DNA of 64,000 bases from Chamaecyparis obtusa. Its lineage: Eukaryota; Streptophyta; Pinopsida; Cupressales; Cupressaceae. The notes under the pieces were generated by a model that worked only from the letters and a program-made list of their open reading frames with translations, made no database searches and was not told where the DNA came from. Location: the NCBI GenBank assembly GCA_027943335.1, contig BSBK01008415.1, positions 1 through 64,000 on the forward strand, written 5' to 3'. Shown in pieces: positions 35,375-46,400 of this stretch. How positions within the stretch are numbered: position 1 is the stretch's first letter; each line of letters opens with the position of its first letter. The translations under genes were made by a program, and so were the position numbers.

Positions 35375-36992
35375 GATTGAAGATGTTGTTATTGAAAAGA
35401 TGGGACAGTGGAAATACTCTCCTGATGAAATAGCCCCACAGGTTCCAGCAGTTTTATTAGATCCAATAAAAATGAGATGGACCAATGCAAAGCAAACTGT
35501 AAAAGACATATTTGATCAAACCCTGAGATAGTTAATGCTGAGCTTGAAAAATGATGAAATAAAGAAGGCATTGAAGGAGAATGAAAATAAGATGACACTA
35601 AAGTTCAATACTTGTTTGATTCTGATTAACAATATTGAATCGGTTGTGAAGGCTGCAAATGCCACATGGAAGAACATATACCATCTTCACCAACCGAGTA
35701 CTAAAACAGTTATAATAAAAGACATTGAAGATGACAGTGATGAACAGGAAGAAGCCACTGAGGTAGATGATACTGTGAGGATAGCGGCAGAAGTCATTGC
35801 ATCACTTCCTACCTCTCCAGTAAAAGTTTCTACATCTAGCCCAGAGACACCTTCAAGCATGGTTGTGACAACTTCAACATTTGTCCAATCACCTATAGCA
35901 ACAACAAAAGCAACTACCATTTCTTCTACCGAGTTACAGTCTCCTACTTCATCAAGTTTTCCAGCAGTAAGTATTCCAATTTTTGATTCTACAAGTGTAA
36001 ATACTTTAAGTTCTCCAGTAGACAGTATACCAGTCTCTATAGCCAGTCCTACTATGTCTACTCTCACTACTACTAAGGCATTAAGTATAGATAAGCCTAA
36101 GGCTCAACCGAGTATAAGATTTTTGGGCAAGAATATAGTAGAGGATATAGACCTAGATGAGGAAATAGAAATTCCAACATTGGATTTTGCAAATCTATCA
36201 GCAGACCAAATGCAAAATATAGGTGAAATCCTCCAAAGGAAAGCAAAGAAAAAGAAACTTAAAGATGAGAGAGACAAGGAATATAAAATCATTAAGGATG
36301 CTAAGGACATTTTGTCAGAAGCATTAGGTATTAAAGTAGACTCCTCTCAACATGTTTTGTTACAATTAGCAGAAGCAGTAAATAAATACAATGAGGATTC
36401 ATCTGGGATAGAAAAGTTAGTTGAAAGAGCCGAGAAGAAATTCAACAATAAAGTGCTTGAACACATTGCTCAGACCATAGCTATTAATCAAGTCGAATTG
36501 ACTTCAGTTTTGTCAAACATTGAATCTTCCTATTCGAATGTTACCTCTCTTTTGGCCAGACTATGCAATGTTGCCGAGTTCACCAAGGATGTCAAGGATA
36601 AAATGAATAAAATTGATGAGGATTTGAAGATTAGCATACAGAAGCTACAACTTGAACCAAGTTCAAACTCTACTCATCACATGAAAATCTCATATCTATC
36701 AAATATGCAGTCAGAACTACTGAAAGAAGACACAAGGATCCGGTCCACACTGCTAGACATTCAGAACATGATCCTTCCCATCATGAATACAATGTATAAG
36801 CACATTGAACATTCCAAAATATTAATTCATGACAATCAGTTCTCAATAGCAGATCACATGATTGAACTCTCTGCAGAAGTCCAAATTGCAATCCAAACAT
36901 GGAAGATTCTGCAAGAAAATTGGGACAGAACCCTGGCACTGATAATGAAGGTACATTCTATTTTTCTATCAAATTATGGATTCTCTCTGTAA
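35375..36992 (+). pseudogene. E1 ORF2, 3' part
   Basis: It resumes directly after E2 with GATTG and VVIEKMGQWKYSPDEIAP, the continuation of the sequence cut at 28328. One stop (TAG, 35529-35531) lies near the beginning. From 35535 the frame is open for 485 codons to 36992 through the Ser/Thr-rich part and the helical end (NYGFSL). It is colinear with residues about 515-1046 of E2's ORF2 without frameshift. Confidence 0.88.
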
Positions 36993-37241
36993 ATCACTTG
37001 TATATACACCTTTGGCATTATCACAAAAAAGGGGGAGATATGTATAGAAGAAAATATGTATAGAAGAAAACATGTATAGAAGAAAAGAAGAAAAAGTTAG
37101 CAGCACACTGAAAGGGGGAGATAATTTATAAAGCCCTATGACAAAGACAAATTTTGAAAAATCAAAATAAATCTCAGCATGGTTCATGTATATAAGTTTT
37201 GGGCAATAAGTGTTTTTGTCAATAATGCCAAAGGGGGAGTT
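36993..37241 (+). promoter_or_regulatory. E1 3' leader with three purine tracts
   Basis: AAAAAAGGGGGAGAT (about 37025-37039), GAAAGGGGGAGAT (about 37109-37121) and AAAGGGGGAGTT against the LTR (37230-37241). The layout and the TAATGCCAA/TTGGCATTA inverted repeat are the same as in E2. Confidence 0.8.
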
Positions 37242-38340
37242 TGTTGGCATTAAGTAGGATTGCCACTAGTGACAACACTTATTTGCATTCTGAGTGCAAA
37301 CTGAGCAGAACAGTGCAAACCGAGCAGAACAGTGCAAACTGAGCAAAATAGTACAAACCAAGCAGAATAGTGCAAACTGAGCAGAACAGTGCAAACCGAG
37401 CAGAACAGTGCAAACTGAGCAGAACAGTGCAAACCGAGCAGAATAGTGCAAACCGAGCAGGACAGTGTAAACCAAGTAACATTATGTATACCGAGTCACC
37501 AGTATTTACCAAGTTCAAAACTTACTGAGTGGTTAGTATGAACCGTGCCTTCACTTCTACCGAGTGCATGACGATGCCGAGTACTGTAGTGGACGCTGAG
37601 TATCAGAAAGTCACCGAGTTAGTTTGCAGGAACCGTGTAACCATACTTGGGCCGACTTAGTAGCACTTATGTTTATTTGTCAAGCCGACTTTGTAATTGT
37701 AATTGTAATTAATTGTTTAGACTTGTATATAAACAATGTTGTAAAAATACCGAAATAGAAGAGAAAAAGGAGAGATAAGTGAATTACAAAGGGCTACAGT
37801 AGTATAAGGAATAGCAAAGACAAATTCATCACAGAAGGTGATCAGTACATCAGCGAATCTCATTCAGCAATCCAGTTTCAAAGCAAGAGATCTACTGTTT
37901 CATCCTAACAGGTGAATCAGTACTAAAATCCTTTAACCGAGTAGACTTAACAGTCTTTTGTAAAATCTCTTTACCGAGTACATACTTCTTTTGTAAGTTT
38001 GTAAAAATCCTCTAACAAGGTGGACCTAGCAGTCCTTATTGCTCCTAGCAGGGCAGATCATTAGAAGTGATCATTGTAAGCCTTAACCAGCCAACTTTAT
38101 ACTGCAGTACTAAAGCTTTGTGGGTTTCATCCCCACCCCAGTTTTATTTTCTTTTGGAAGGTTTTTGGGTAACCAAATCTATGTGTCATTGTTGTGAATG
38201 CTTTTAAGTTTCATGCTTTCTATATGCAAAAGGATAAAGTAAACTATATGTTAATACATCTGTAATTGAAAGAAAATTTGGAGTTACTAATTCACCCCTC
38301 CCCTCTCAGTAACTTGGTTAATTCCTGAATATTTCCAACA
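37242..38340 (+). repeat. E1 3' LTR
   Basis: 1099 bp, with nine units of the 19-bp repeat (37294-37464, exactly 171 bp) and TATA box at 37726-37732. It carries at least 30 differences from 24008-25058, more than between the E2 LTRs, in keeping with E1 being older. Confidence 0.93.
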
Positions 38341-39521
38341 CTCGACACCATTAGAAAATTTGAAGGGGAGTACTTGGTGGGGAAAGGTAGAATGAGGAAA
38401 GTGAGAGGTAATAAATTATAACATGTTATTGTAGCTATTAATTAATTCTTAATCTTCAAAATTAATCGGTTGTAAGTAGTCTATTTATTTTTTGTACAGC
38501 TGCTCAAGAGTGGGATGCAATACATTTGTATATTGCAAACAATCAAGATTGGATGATGAAATGGATTGAACGATGTCATAATTTAGGTCGCACATTAACA
38601 TGGGAAGCTATGTCTTCATTGGTTAATGAAGCTCATCGTAATGGAGATCCAAATGTTACGCAAAGGGAAATAGATTTAGCACATGGTTTAAGAGATTTCT
38701 AGGTACGTATAAATTTGTTAATCACTCGTACGTTTATGAACTCTCAATGCATTAATTTATACATGTTTTACATATTTTTGCAGGTCAAACACCACAAGGC
38801 TATGTTTTGCAATGGTCATAAATTTTGCATCAAAAATTTGGATGATACAAAGAAAACTTGTGATTCTAGGATAAGTGAAGTCTTTCAGGTGACTAATATT
38901 TCATCTAGAAATGACTTACATCCTCGAGAGTCTAAAAATTGATACTATGGTATTTTTGATGATATACTTGAGTATGACTTTGATTCCTTCATATTAGTTC
39001 TCTTCATCGTCAGATGGTATAGGCTATGACTTAATCAAAATGATCCTGATAGAACTGTTATTGAACATGACAATAGATTTCCAATGATTAATACAAGTTG
39101 GTTTGAGCCAATTGGGGATGAACCCTATGTTCTTCCAAGCTAATGTGAGCAGGTATTTTACTCGGAGCCTCCACATAAATTGGGTTGGTCATTTGTTGTT
39201 GGACATGATCCAAGAGGAAGGCCGATGAGGTATAATGCAATGGAAGAAGAAGATTGCGAACAACTATAAGATGATGTACATGATGATCATGAACAACATT
39301 TAGTTGATGATGTTCCTGATGTAACTTTTCTTGAAGAAGAAGATGATGATCATGATGATGATGCTACTAATGATCCTACTGATGATGATGATAATGATGA
39401 TGATGATGTCGATGATGATGATGACAACGAGGATGAAGATGATGATAATGATGGTGGTGGTGATGATGTCAACATTGACGATGATCATGGTGATTAGTTG
39501 GATGAAGAAGAAGATGAATGA
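38341..39521 (+). pseudogene. CACTA TNP2-type transposase, 3' part
   Basis: It begins with the CTCGAC duplicate, then the rest of DUF4218 (TIRKFEGEYLVGKGRMRKV). Further exons begin near 38500 (AQEWDAIHLYIANNQDWM) and 38784 (HHKAMFCNGHKFCIKNLDD). A DUF4216-like domain follows (YYGIFDDILEYDF, EQVFYSEPPHKLGWSFVVG) and then a long Asp-rich tail from GAT repeats (about 39335-39495). Stops occur within it (for example 38941 and at 39495). Acidic tails are common in this transposase type, although this one is long. Confidence 0.87.
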
Positions 39522-39737
39522 CATGAATGAAATGTTCAGTTACATGATCACTACTTAATCTATTTAATATTGATTTCTTGATAGAAATGTGCAGTTATGC
39601 AATCAATGCTTAATCTAATTAATTCATGATGTACTTACTATGGGATGCTTATGGTTTTTAATGTACTTACTATGTGGTTTTGAGTATGTGTACCATGAAT
39701 TTTTTAGCTAACATTAGATAATTGAATTACATATGTA

Positions 39738-40607
39738 GGTACCTGGACTCCTTTCACGAGCATCCCACACAGTCTCATGGATTGACAGGTATAAGTCAAT
39801 ACACCCTATAGAGATTAATGTATTTCACAATTTGCAAAATATCTCACATTACTTGCTATCTCTCTCATTTGATGGAGTGTAGGTAGCATCAAATAGGTAT
39901 TTGTCAGATGTGTCTTCCTCAAGCGAAGAAAGTGAGTCATTTAGTATGTCTAAATTAGGAAGATCAACTAGAGGTCAAAAGACTAGAAGGAAATTCAATA
40001 AACACATGAAATTTTTCCTTTCTCAAGGGGGGTCATGTTCTTATGATGATGAGAGAAAAGGTGATATCGAGGTGCCCTCTAGGTACAAAAATCTACAAAA
40101 ACAATGGGTCCCAAGGAACTTCCTCTAATAAACATTGATTTTAGTGTTAAAGGAAAGATATATCGTATTGTACCATCATCAATACATGGTTTGGGCCTAT
40201 TTTCCATGGATGGCATAAAGATCTCTTACAAAAAAGTTGTTGAATTGATGGATTATGTTGGACCTTGTTACGATTACAAAAGTTGGATGTGAATTGTTCA
40301 ATATAAAAAAAGTATGTGAAGGTATGCACTCTCAGCAAATTATATTCAACAAAAAGACAATGAGGAAAGTAAAATAGTGGCTATATACATTGATGCAAGG
40401 CCAAAAGCATCAAGGAATATTGTAGGTTTTATAAATAGCACGCAACCTCTGTCAACTATTAAGCAACCCAATTGCATATTTGAGGTGCGTGAGGGAAATC
40501 ATGTATTTGTATGTGCGATAAAATAAATAAGTGCAGGGGAAGAGCTGCTTATTGATTACAATTTGAATCGCATAGATACAAATGATGTCACTATCATTAG
40601 GGTGCAG
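39738..40607 (+). pseudogene. SET-domain protein fragment inside the CACTA element
   Basis: A short possible exon (39738-39789) and a Ser-rich basic segment (39880-40110) lead, after one frameshift near 40100, into one frame from 40104 to 40607. It contains IHGLGLFSMDGIK (SET GxG region), GFINST...KQPNCIFEV (substrate and cofactor region, PNC) and SAGEELLIDYNL (GEEL.DY with the catalytic tyrosine). Three in-frame stops (TGA 40291, TGA 40318, TAA 40522) make it dead. SET domains methylate lysines, usually on histones. A donor-like GT follows at 40608. It could be a captured host gene or a lineage-specific transposon gene. Confidence 0.8.
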
Positions 40608-40769
40608 GTACATACTATGTACCATTAAATAATCAAGTTTTATTGCCAACCACATTTAGAGAGTCTCCTCACCATCCACCTCATCTCCATCATCATCTTC
40701 TAATGAAATTTATTAATGTAGTCATTTCTAGTTATTGGTTAAATTTAAATAATAACACAAGACCACAAT

Positions 40770-43469
40770 ATGGAGCAGCCACGTAGTGGGGACAATGATG
40801 ATCGTGCATGCACTTCTCCCAGCAGGTAAACCTCTTTGTTATTGTACTACAAATTAGATAGAAGCAAAATATTAAATAAAGTTTTTTATTATATTCTTTT
40901 CATCACTGTTTTAGATTAATTCTAATATTTTTAGTAATATTATTGTCACAGACAAGTGGTCAGCAGAGAAAGGGAAAGGAACCCGCATTCCCTGAAGAGG
41001 ATTCCTTTGATGAGGACCTAGTTGTTGATTTTGGTGCTTGTGATGAGCCGGCCTCTGTAATTAAAAAATGCCTCCACAAAATTGGAAAAAGATTGGCTGA
41101 ATTGGCATCCATATTCCCTTCGAATCTTGAGTCACAAAAGAGGGCAACTAAACTGATGCACCTATCTCAAAATTACCAAGTATTAATGCAATTTTTAATT
41201 ATAACAAAAGTTCATTAATAGTTTTTATGTTATAGTAGTCTTTTATGTCATTAAAAAATAAGTGGATGTATTGCTTTTATAGCTTTTTTTGTGGAATTTT
41301 GATCCTCACAACCACAATGAGGGTACTGTAGCTGGTTCAGGTAGAATGCATGTTGGACTATATTTTTTTTTTACTCTCTAACAATATTGTCCATGCTAAT
41401 CACTGGTTTTATTATGCTCTAACAATCTTATTCTTCAGCATGTGTCAATGATCATTTACTATCACCGCCTCATACGATGGTAGGCTCAGATGTACTACAT
41501 CCTACAATGTTAGTAACACGTAGCATGGCCACAAACACCATGGCACCACCTACTCGTACACAGATTTTATTTTCTCTATCGTTCTATATATGTTTATTTC
41601 CCTTGAAGTGTTCTTTCTTAAGGCCATTTCGTAATCAATTCAATTTATGCAACAAGGGATGCAACACTTGATGGTGATTTTCCTAGATGTACTAGTATTT
41701 CTAGTACAAGAATGGTGAAGGATTGCATATTGCTTGTGAGTGAAGAAGTTCCCTTGAAAATAGAAAAAATTCTAGGTACTTTAAAGATTGGACCTTTCTT
41801 TTACTATACAATCATATGTTAATTACACCTTGCATTCAATATGAGAAGCTTACATCTATTGTATTCTTATTTTATACTATTATATCCTTCGACTAATGAT
41901 CCCATGATTATTTTGTAGGGAATGATGTTTTTTATAGTAAACTTAATGACGAGTCTTTGTGGATATTCAGGCCCACCATTTGTACATGGTGGAACATCAT
42001 ATCCAAACTAAAACCCCAATCCACTATTTTGATTTCATATCATTGCTAGGATAGTTATCATTACATCCATTTTTGAATCTAACACTATTTTCTTTCTTAA
42101 AAGGTGGAAAACCCAAAATCAAAAGTTAAAGGATGATCTCGTAGAGAGTATGACAAACATTTTTGGACCTCGTGCATTTGAGAAGGGTAAGCTCCTTCAA
42201 AGAGCTGGGATATGTTTGAGGTATATTAGGGACCAGTACAGGTGTACATTAACCAAAAACCCACATTACCACCACCCCCCTTGCATTCTTGATTTAGAGT
42301 GGAAATCTCTTATTTAGGATGCAAATGAGAAAACTAAAGTAAAAAAAGGAAATACACCACCAGAGAATAGAAGAAGGTGTGTGATACTGTTAAGAATGTA
42401 ATTGTGTACTAAATACTCTTCATATTTATATGAACTAACATATTTCAATCTCTTCATAGATTGCCTCACACATCAAAGGCAACAAAGGTGAGATTGCAAA
42501 AGCACAGGAAACACAAGCTAGGCTCTGGCGGTTATTCGAAACTTGTTGCACGAGTTGTAAGTGTTAATATTGTTAGAATTGAATGAGGAAAAATACAATC
42601 TATAGATGGCTTTTAACACTAAAAATAATTCTTTGATCTTTAAATATTTTTTTATTTTGATGAAACAATAAAATAAAATGTGACGATACCAAGCAAAAAT
42701 GTAGGGTGCGGAGTTCAATGTAAGTCTCACAGAAGAGGACAAGAGAATTGGCTTCCAACAAGGCTATAAAGTCATGGTAGAAAGAATAAGAAGTGCACAA
42801 GGTTCTACTGATGGATCCATCATGGTAAGTAAGCTAAATAGATGATATTTCAAATTTAATAATTTACCAATTAGTTTATTTGATGTTAAGTTCCAACATA
42901 AAGTGAGTAAATTTGTTTTAAGTAAGAAAACAATGATAACATGAATGAGTATGAAATTGAAATGCAACCTGTCGATTCTTGCTATACACAACTTATGCGT
43001 GTTGATGACAATGAGGATGTGCATCATAGTAATACAAGTAAACATCTTAAATTGATTGGTGTAGTAATACAAATTTAATTGCAATTGGTGTTTGGATTAA
43101 TGTAACAATTTGTATTGCAGTTGTAGAGAGTGTAGAGGCCGTTGTTAATGAGCATGTTGAGGTTGAGGCCGAGGCTAGAAAAACTAACCTCAATGTTGAT
43201 GATGTGACTAGATCAGGTAAAGAGCTATAGGATTATGGCTTGTAAAGTACTGAAATACTTTAAAATGTTTTTAATATTTTTAATTATAATAAAATGTTTT
43301 TAATTTAACCCTTTTATATGTTATTGCAAATAACCCCCCTTTGCATCAACAGAGAACTATGCGTGCATTGGGATCTAATGAGAGGGTAGATGATCATCAT
43401 GATGATATCGATACTCATCTTAACGATTACATCTTAAAAACTACAAATCAAAAGAAAAAAAAGAAATGA
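40770..43469 (+). pseudogene. CACTA second gene, Transposase_24 (TNP1/TNPA) type
   Basis: The probable start MEQPRSGDNDD is at 40770, with donor at 40826. Further coding pieces lie near 40950-41215, 41285-41340, 41440-41550, 42110-42380 (RAGICLRYIRDQY, LDLEWKSLI then a stop), 42460-42560 (RLPHTSKATKVRLQKH) and 42700-42825 (VSLTEEDKRIGFQQGYKVMV). The end is at 43330-43469 (TMRALGSNERVDDHHDD, lysine tail, TGA). The W.SL..DANEKTK...NRRR..PHTS.. pattern is that of plant Transposase_24, the accessory product expected in CACTA elements. Stops and missing splice certainty make it a pseudogene. Confidence 0.75.
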
Positions 43470-46400
43470 TTGTCATCTATGCACCTTAATTTATAATGAC
43501 TGATTTTTATATGCCAATGAATTTAATTATGTGGTAGTGAATGTTCATAAATTTTATAATGTGTTAATGAAAGTTATCGTGTGATAATTAATGAATGTCA
43601 CATTTTATTAATGTGTGAATGAATGTTAATGAATGTTACATTTTATTAATGGATGAAATAATGAATGAATTTTAGATGTTAACAGGGAATTTAGAGTGAT
43701 GTTAGGGGGCGTTAGGGCCAAATGAGCTTCCACCTTCACATGGTTGGCCCTGTTTAGTACAAAATATAAAACTATTCTTGAAACAAAGTGAATCTCAATA
43801 AGTTTGTTCCTTATATAGGGTCTCAAGTGTAGCTTTTATCCCACTCTCAACATTGCAAGGCTTCAAGTGGTGTTCTAATATTGGTTTCTCCATCTCCCAC
43901 TGACATCTTGTCTTTCTCCTAAGAACTCTCACCAAACTCTGATACATGGATGAGTAGAAGATGTCCCTTATAGGCTACACATATATAATATGGTAGATCT
44001 AGGGAACAAATATACTACAACATAGAATGAGTCAACTTGAATCTATAGTTTCTTCATTCACAATGAAAATTCAAATTACAAGCCATATTTTAGATTTAAT
44101 ATTCATATTCATATTCATCTTCATCATGATCATAGCCATCACGGTCAGCATTTGGTTCAACTTCATTTGAACCACACTCCATGTCGGGTTCCATTATAAG
44201 GCATGGAGTGTGGTCATACCCATGTTACCATAATAATGAGTTAGCCTATAAAATTATGAATAAAATACCTCATGTATCATATTTATAATACTACAGGTGC
44301 ACCCAGGATTGGCCTGAGCACCCAAGTTCCTACCAAAGGAACCCAAGTCGAACCCAGAGGAGAACAAAAGTAGAACCAAAACCCAACCTCAAACAAAGAA
44401 CTAGATAACTTGGCTTTTTTCTAATTCAAGTTTATTTCTGAATTCTTCTCCAATTCCAACCTGATTATTCCATATTTTGTTTTCCAATTTTCCTTCTTCC
44501 TCACTCCAAATACAAGGACCACCACCCATGACTTGGTTAAGATGATGAATGTTGTCAATGCCTTTATTACCAAGGAATCACTGACTGCCATTAATGAATA
44601 TTAATGATCATTGTTTCCTAAGGGTAATCATTGTTTGTGTATGCTGATCACCCAAGTCTTTGGTTGTGATTTGCATGTTGTGAGGTTTGTCAGAAGTGGG
44701 GGTATGACATGTTGGTTGGATTATAACATATTGACACTTACACCATGAAGAAGACAAATGATTAAATAGAAAGAGAGGACTAACTGAACCATCTTGTGGT
44801 CAGTCTATATCACATTGAGAAACAATGTCAAGACTCGAGAATCAAAACAATCAAAATTTTCTTCAAGACCATTAATGATCAACAACATTCCATTAGAAAA
44901 CAAAACACTAATCTATATTATCATTAAGCCGTAAAATATGTCTTTAAATTTTAGAAGCATCACAAAAACTTTCAAGAAACATAGTACTATCCAAAATGAA
45001 TACCCTCCAAATGATTATGATTATGTTGATGTTGATGTCTATAATTTATGTCTAATGATTATGATGATGTTGATGTTGATGTCTATAATTTATTTCACTT
45101 ACTGATGCTTGCCTAGATTGAATTTTGAATTGCCATGCTAGAGAACGCTTTCAAAGTTTAGGGTCTGTTCTACATGATACTCTTAGTTACAGCTCAAATG
45201 CAACTCAACATATTTTTGATGTTGGGCAACCCACTACAAAAACTCATCCGCAGGTGAAATTTAATGTTGTGAATCTTGGCATTGTTAATGTTATTACTTT
45301 TCCTCACGTTTCATATTTGTGAAAATGTTTCTTGGCACTATCTTCTTTTTCAATTCCTATATTTGCAACTTTTTAGATCATTAGCTTAAGCATTACATGT
45401 CTTTGTTCAAAGTTTATTCTAACACTATATTATATCTTATTCTTATTACAATGTTCTTTGTTATGGGGCAGGAGATCAATCTTCATTGTCTTCATTGTGG
45501 GGGATAGTGAAGATTTCTCTGACAAATAGCAGGTCTTCTTTAGTATCTTATAATAACATGCTAAACTGATAAAAGTGTTATGGGCATTTAATCTACAATT
45601 ACTAATAGACTAAGCATATTATTACTATGCTTAATGTTCCATTTAAATGCATTTAACACAAAAAACAAATTTACAAAACTGAACCAATGGCATGTTTACA
45701 ACAAAGATCTATTGAGGAGTTTTCTCCTTGTTTAATGTTAGTTGTTCCTGCACAATCCACTCATACAACAATGAAATGCTATGTGGAAGGGATGGTTGAT
45801 AGTGTTCCTTGAGGGAAGGGGTATTGTGAAAGACTTTTTATCATTGTATTGTTTATTTCCAATATGTTTGGTTGCAGGGCAGACCAGGAGAATGAAGGAT
45901 CACTCACCAATTGCATGATAACCTAGTTTTGAAGGGTCACTGGTTGAGGGGAAAGTCAAGGTCTGGATGATTGGGCCATTGGAGGACCCTATTTATTTGT
46001 ATTAATTTCTATTCAAATTGGATGCATGTATTTCTTGTGAATTATTAGCTACTATGTATCCTGCAACTACATCTGTAAGTCTGCATATACTTCTCTAGGG
46101 TTGTAAGCCACTTAGAGATCAAAATAGAGAAACTAAATCAAAATCATTCTTTGTCCTATTTCCTTTTTAAAAAGTCTCAACTATCAATGATACAATACAT
46201 GTGATGCCCTAAGCTATCAATACAAACGATGCCTAGCTAGAAGCTCACGTGCTGTCCATTTGATAACCACGGTCAACATTTCAAAAAAATGGATATCCAA
46301 ACAATTGAAAACCAATGGCATGCTTACAAAAAAGGTCTAATAGAACTCCCAAAAATTCTTAAACATACTTTATTTGATATGATGAATTCTTAAACAATTA

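Larger units (their letters stand above)
24008..38340 (+). mobile_element. Pol-less LTR retrotransposon E1
   Basis: LTRs of 1051 bp (24008-25058) and 1099 bp (37242-38340) surround a primer site, an intact gag-like ORF, a broken ORF2 and a polypurine tract. E2 is nested inside ORF2. CTCGAC directly flanks both ends (24002-24007 and 38341-38346), and joining these flanks restores the DUF4218 reading frame of the CACTA transposase. No protease, integrase, reverse transcriptase or RNase H is present in E1 or E2. Excluding E2, E1 is about 7.3 kb. Confidence 0.93.

Noticed and set aside
37294..37464. CRISPR-like array of short repeats
   Set aside because: Units are contiguous without spacers and sit in a plant LTR. 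It is a tandem repeat.
37250..37518. Overlapping minus-strand frames of a Cys-Ser-Val-Cys-Thr-Val-Leu-Leu type (also 24045-24236)
   Set aside because: They are translations of the 19-bp LTR tandem repeat in several frames, so not genes.
39300..39558. Minus-strand Ile-rich and plus-strand Met-rich frames
   Set aside because: They are off-frame readings of the GAT repeats. The in-frame Asp-rich reading continues the transposase.
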